From the NCBI GenBank assembly GCA_017379075.1, contig JAFNXL010000023.1:1-35907 (forward strand): 35,907 bases of DNA, in the 5' to 3' direction. The notes under the pieces are model-generated. The model ran no database searches. It worked only from the letters and a program-made list of their open reading frames with translations, and was not told the origin of the DNA. The DNA is from Bacteroidaceae bacterium. GTDB lineage: Bacteria > Bacteroidota > Bacteroidia > Bacteroidales > Bacteroidaceae. Both the position numbers and the translations under genes were made by a program. Shown piece by piece: positions 33,877 through 35,907 of this stretch (position 1 is the stretch's first letter; every line of letters begins with the position of its first letter).

Positions 33877-34209
33877 TTAATGTACTTCTATTTTTGAAAA
33901 CAGGTTGATTACGATAACGCCTGCAATTATTAACGACAGTCCAATGTAAGCAGGAACGTCTGGTACTTGTTTGAAAGCGAGAACACCTATAAGAGTAATC
34001 AGCACAATTCCAAGAGCACTCCAAATAGCGTATGCTATGCCGATGGGCAGTGTGCGTAGGGCATGGCTTAAACAGTAAAACGAGAGCAGATAACCTGCTA
34101 ACATTCCGATTGTTGGCAAAAGTTTTGTAAACTGCTCCGAATACTTCAGCATCGTAGTAGCAAATGTCTCTAAGACAATGGCACCTATCAGAAACAGCCA
34201 TTCTTTCAT
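33877..34209 (-). CDS. Small multidrug resistance (SMR) family transporter
   Basis: The 110-aa product has four TM helices and the SMR signature: Glu14 in LIGAIVLETFATTMLK (the proton/substrate-binding residue), Tyr60 and Trp63 in YAIWSALG, with PIGIAYAIW in helix 3. It would export cationic compounds or guanidine-like molecules by proton exchange. Its ATG overlaps the stop of the GNAT gene by 4 nt (ATGA), so the two are translationally coupled. There is no guanidine riboswitch that I can see in the leader. Confidence 0.9.
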   Translation of the reverse strand: MKEWLFLIGAIVLETFATTMLKYSEQFTKLLPTIGMLAGYLLSFYCLSHALRTLPIGIAYAIWSALGIVLITLIGVLAFKQVPDVPAYIGLSLIIAGVIVINLFSKIEVH

Positions 34210-34811
34210 TTGCTCTCTGATGATATGCCCTTCTTATAGATATACGTGGTATAGCCAGGAGCGTAGGAGTCATAGACCTCGCTGAGGAACTGACCTACCA
34301 GTGTGAAACCATGTTGTGGGTAGTATTCGTGGGTGCAACTGGTGTCGGTCCAAAGGTATAGATGCCTCAGGTCTCTGTGCAGGAACTCATCCATCATTTC
34401 CTGCAGCAACAGTTTCCCACAGCCTTTCTGATTGCTGATGAAGAGCGATAGTTTCACTTCGCCGTTACTCATGCACTGCACCGTTTTTCCGTCAACCTCC
34501 AGCATATAGTCGGCCAATAGACGGAGACGTTCAAGCTCATGGTCGGTCATCTGTGCCTCAATGTTCTCGCGCCATTGGCTGACATCTGCCTTGTCGTCAT
34601 GGAAGTTGGCAAACAGCACCCCATGAATCACGCCATCATCGCCCACGGCCTTCAAGGCAAGCGAGGGATTGCTATAGTTATAGCGAAGGATATACTCTGC
34701 CACTGCATCGATAAACCACTGCCGTTCGTCGGCATAAAAATCGCCCCATGCACCAGCAGCCAGTGGTGCTGCTTTAGCAAAGTCATCATTCGTGAATTTC
34801 TCTATTTTCAT
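34206..34811 (-). CDS. GNAT family N-acetyltransferase
   Basis: The 201-aa product has a GNAT fold. Strand-rich core KAVGDDGVIHGVLFANF (near 55-71), VKLSLFISNQKGCGKLLLQE with the CoA-binding QKGCGKLLL loop, and the C-terminal LYLWTDTSCTHEYYPQHGFT with a conserved Y..HGF. The substrate is unknown; coupling to an SMR pump suggests modification of a toxic amine before export, which is inference. The SMR-GNAT pair lies between two 19-bp direct repeats, so it may have been inserted as a unit. Confidence 0.82.
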   Translation of the reverse strand: MKIEKFTNDDFAKAAPLAAGAWGDFYADERQWFIDAVAEYILRYNYSNPSLALKAVGDDGVIHGVLFANFHDDKADVSQWRENIEAQMTDHELERLRLLADYMLEVDGKTVQCMSNGEVKLSLFISNQKGCGKLLLQEMMDEFLHRDLRHLYLWTDTSCTHEYYPQHGFTLVGQFLSEVYDSYAPGYTTYIYKKGISSESK

Positions 34812-34886
34812 TTCTATTATTTATTAAGTTATGTAATACTCTGAAAATTGGAATTTACTTGATTGAAATCACCTGATACATAAACA

Positions 34887-34985
34887 TTACCTGACAAGTC
34901 TGAACCCCCAGTGCATAGTATTCAACTGTCCGAATACAGGAACCCAGAATGCTTCCCTGAAATTTTGTATAAACTGCTTTACCAT
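34887..34985 (-). pseudogene. N-terminal gene remnant (possibly DUF169-like)
   Basis: A 32-codon frame starts at an ATG inside the second 19-bp repeat and reads MVKQFIQNFREAFWVP. The first 13 residues resemble the start of DUF169-type proteins; after that the text is unrelated and ends at TAA. It is likely a leftover of a gene whose body was lost when the SMR-GNAT segment arrived. The identification is weak. Confidence 0.3.
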
Positions 34986-35000
34986 AAATTCCGATTTATC
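34982..35000. repeat. 19-bp direct repeat, copy 2 (right of SMR-GNAT)
   Basis: Identical to 33858-33876, same orientation, about 1.1 kb away. In both copies the minus strand reads GGAATTTATGG with the ATG serving as a start codon. Confidence 0.8.
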
Positions 35001-35176
35001 GTTGCAACATGTAGAACTATTTAATTATGAGAATCTTACGCTTAAAACGGTAGAAAACCTTTTTTCATCTTCTAGGCGGTAGAAAAATCCGCCATTTTTG
35101 CCGTTCCAACGTTCGTTCTCTTGAGTCATGGAAAAACTGAATTTTCCATCCAGAAGTTCACCTCTTTTTCTAAGTG

Positions 35177-35184
35177 CAAAGGTA
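35177..35184 (-). promoter_or_regulatory. -7 box for the GNAT-SMR operon
   Basis: CAAAGGTA reads TACCTTTG on the minus strand. It is the only clear promoter element upstream of the remnant, GNAT and SMR genes, although about 365 bp from the GNAT start. Confidence 0.5.
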
Positions 35185-35319
35185 CAATTTTTATTGCGTA
35201 TTATCGCCAACTGTTGTCAACTAAATGAAACCAAACTGATGTTCTCTTGTGAAAAATATGTCATAATCCGCCAAATCGCCTTAAAAAAATGAGATTTGGC
35301 GAGATATGATGAAAAACAG

Positions 35320-35526
35320 ATGAAAATCGAAGAAGCTATACTTTATTGCCTCGCAACTCAGAACCGAGGGATGCGAACGGAACAGATTGCGGAGATGATT
35401 AACCGCCAACGCTTGCATATCCGCAAGGATGGGCAACCTGTTACGTCCAAACAAGTTTATGCCGTTATCTGTCGCTATCCCGATATGTTTGTTAAGGCAG
35501 AAGGACGGATAATGTTGATGATTTGA
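35320..35526 (+). CDS. Small winged-helix-like protein, unknown
   Basis: ATG 35320 gives a 68-aa protein (MKIEEAILYCLATQNRG); a TTG at 35296 would add 8 residues but overlaps an inverted repeat. The text RTEQIAEMINRQRLHIRKDG and SKQVYAVICRYPDMF fits a small winged-helix fold (a helix-turn-helix followed by a short wing with EGRIML). It could regulate itself through the inverted repeat at 35269-35301, which is inference. The next small gene follows after 51 bp on the same strand. Confidence 0.6.
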   Translation: MKIEEAILYCLATQNRGMRTEQIAEMINRQRLHIRKDGQPVTSKQVYAVICRYPDMFVKAEGRIMLMI

Positions 35527-35577
35527 AGGCATTTGAGAATATTATGAATAAGATTTATAACATATGACTAATTAAGA

Positions 35578-35796
35578 ATGGAATATACAATTCAAAAAAT
35601 TCTAGAGTTTCACGATTTGTTCCCGGAAGAGAATGACTTAGATGTGCGGACATTACTGACGAAGTATAGTCGTGAGTATGTCGTTCGTTGTTGTCATGTG
35701 CTATGTAATAATTACGGAAATGCCGCTTTTATTCCTGACACTAACAATACATTTTTCTCTGATGTAGATACTGTTTCAAAAAGTGTGTCTCAATAA
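35578..35796 (+). CDS. Small protein, probably 3'-truncated by an insertion sequence
   Basis: The 72-aa frame (MEYTIQKILEFHDLFPEEND) is not a family I recognise; it is acidic and partly helical. The end (SDVDTVSKSVSQ) seems to run into foreign sequence: the last bases GTGTGTCTCAATAA sit directly before a palindrome-rich leader of what looks like an IS. The native C-terminus is probably missing. It shares strand and short spacing with the winged-helix-like gene, so the two formed an operon. Confidence 0.5.
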   Translation: MEYTIQKILEFHDLFPEENDLDVRTLLTKYSREYVVRCCHVLCNNYGNAAFIPDTNNTFFSDVDTVSKSVSQ

Positions 35797-35907
35797 AGTT
35801 TTAAAAAAGGACCAGCCATGTTTGGCCAGTCCCGCGAAGTTTGTAATTTTGGTTGTCCAAATCTAAAATTACAACTTATGTTACTTACAAAGGAACAAAT
35901 TTCTGAG
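35785..35907 (+). mobile_element. Left end of a probable insertion sequence (runs off the window)
   Basis: The last 120 bp contain a GTGTCTCA-type end, the imperfect inverted GGACCAGCCA/TGGCCAGTCC, a perfect GTAATTTT/AAAATTAC pair (35841-35872), and an ATG at 35878 opening MLLTKEQISE, the beginning of a larger gene. The start resembles N-termini of some transposases (for example IS66-type), but ten residues are not enough to assign a family. Confidence 0.4.
35878..35907 (+). CDS. Partial gene start, possible transposase
   Basis: Only ten codons (MLLTKEQISE) lie in the window. They follow the inverted-repeat leader of the probable insertion sequence. Identity depends on the sequence beyond 35907. 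Confidence 0.35.
   Translation, partial: MLLTKEQISE

Larger units (their letters stand above)
34812..35319. other. 508-bp gap with a gene remnant, minus-strand promoter and inverted repeat
   Basis: From left: the remnant at 34887-34985, the second 19-bp repeat, an A/T-rich stretch, a minus-strand -7 box at 35177-35184 and a 9-bp inverted repeat (CGCCAAATC at 35269-35277, GATTTGGCG at 35293-35301). A minus-strand frame at 35025-35210 lies on top of the promoter and is not accepted as a gene. Confidence 0.5.

Noticed and set aside
35025-35210. Minus-strand 61-codon frame
   Set aside because: It overlaps the TACCTTTG promoter box and has no recognisable protein features.

Overview
The window looks like a gut-type Bacteroidales chromosome (Bacteroides, Phocaeicola or Prevotella relatives; genus not determinable here). 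Reasons: repeated Bacteroidetes -7 boxes (TAnnTTTG) upstream of genes, a class I fumarase next to HflX and RsmI, two large secreted proteins ending in a Por-type C-terminal sorting-like segment, Bacteroidetes-type efflux operons and integrase N-terminus, and A/T-rich leaders without clear Shine-Dalgarno sites.

Layout. (1) 1-7733, plus strand: an RND efflux operon (3' end of a TolC-like gene, a lipoprotein-type adaptor, two different RND permeases). A 194-bp MITE-like element with perfect 20-bp terminal inverted repeats and an ATAA target duplication sits directly in front of the adaptor gene. (2) 7734-16345, plus strand, low GC: an accessory island that looks like a defence island. It holds a second inverted-repeat remnant, a YhcG/DUF1016 PDDEXK nuclease gene, a DUF4062 protein, a broken tyrosine recombinase, an ATPase with an AbiJ-NTD3-like N-terminus coupled to an HNH nuclease (Septu-like pairing), and a coupled pair made of a two-TM protein and an unknown soluble protein. 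The ATPase/HNH cassette lies between two direct repeats of about 275-280 bp, each carrying a near-consensus Bacteroidetes promoter, so each repeat acts as a promoter unit in front of the next cargo. (3) 16400-19189, minus strand: a phage-derived-looking cluster (unknown 259-aa gene, spanin-like lipoprotein, HU-like protein, holin-like protein, M15 peptidase). (4) 19190-19921: a hairpin-rich non-coding stretch. (5) 19922-26684, minus: a GH30 glycosidase followed by a 1473-aa modular secreted protein. (6) 26902-31605, minus: fumarase, HflX, coiled-coil lipoprotein, RsmI (housekeeping). (7) 31846-33131, plus: AI-2E family permease and tRNA-Lys(TTT) with promoter and terminator. (8) 33430-34985, minus: YdeI-like protein, SMR pump and GNAT acetyltransferase; the SMR-GNAT pair is bracketed by a 19-bp direct repeat. 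(9) 35320-35907, plus: two small unknown genes, the second apparently interrupted by the start of an insertion sequence that runs off the window.

The best candidates for something not yet described are the repeat-flanked ATPase/HNH cassette with its duplicated promoter leader, and the two-gene membrane module (15582-16345) that the second promoter repeat drives.
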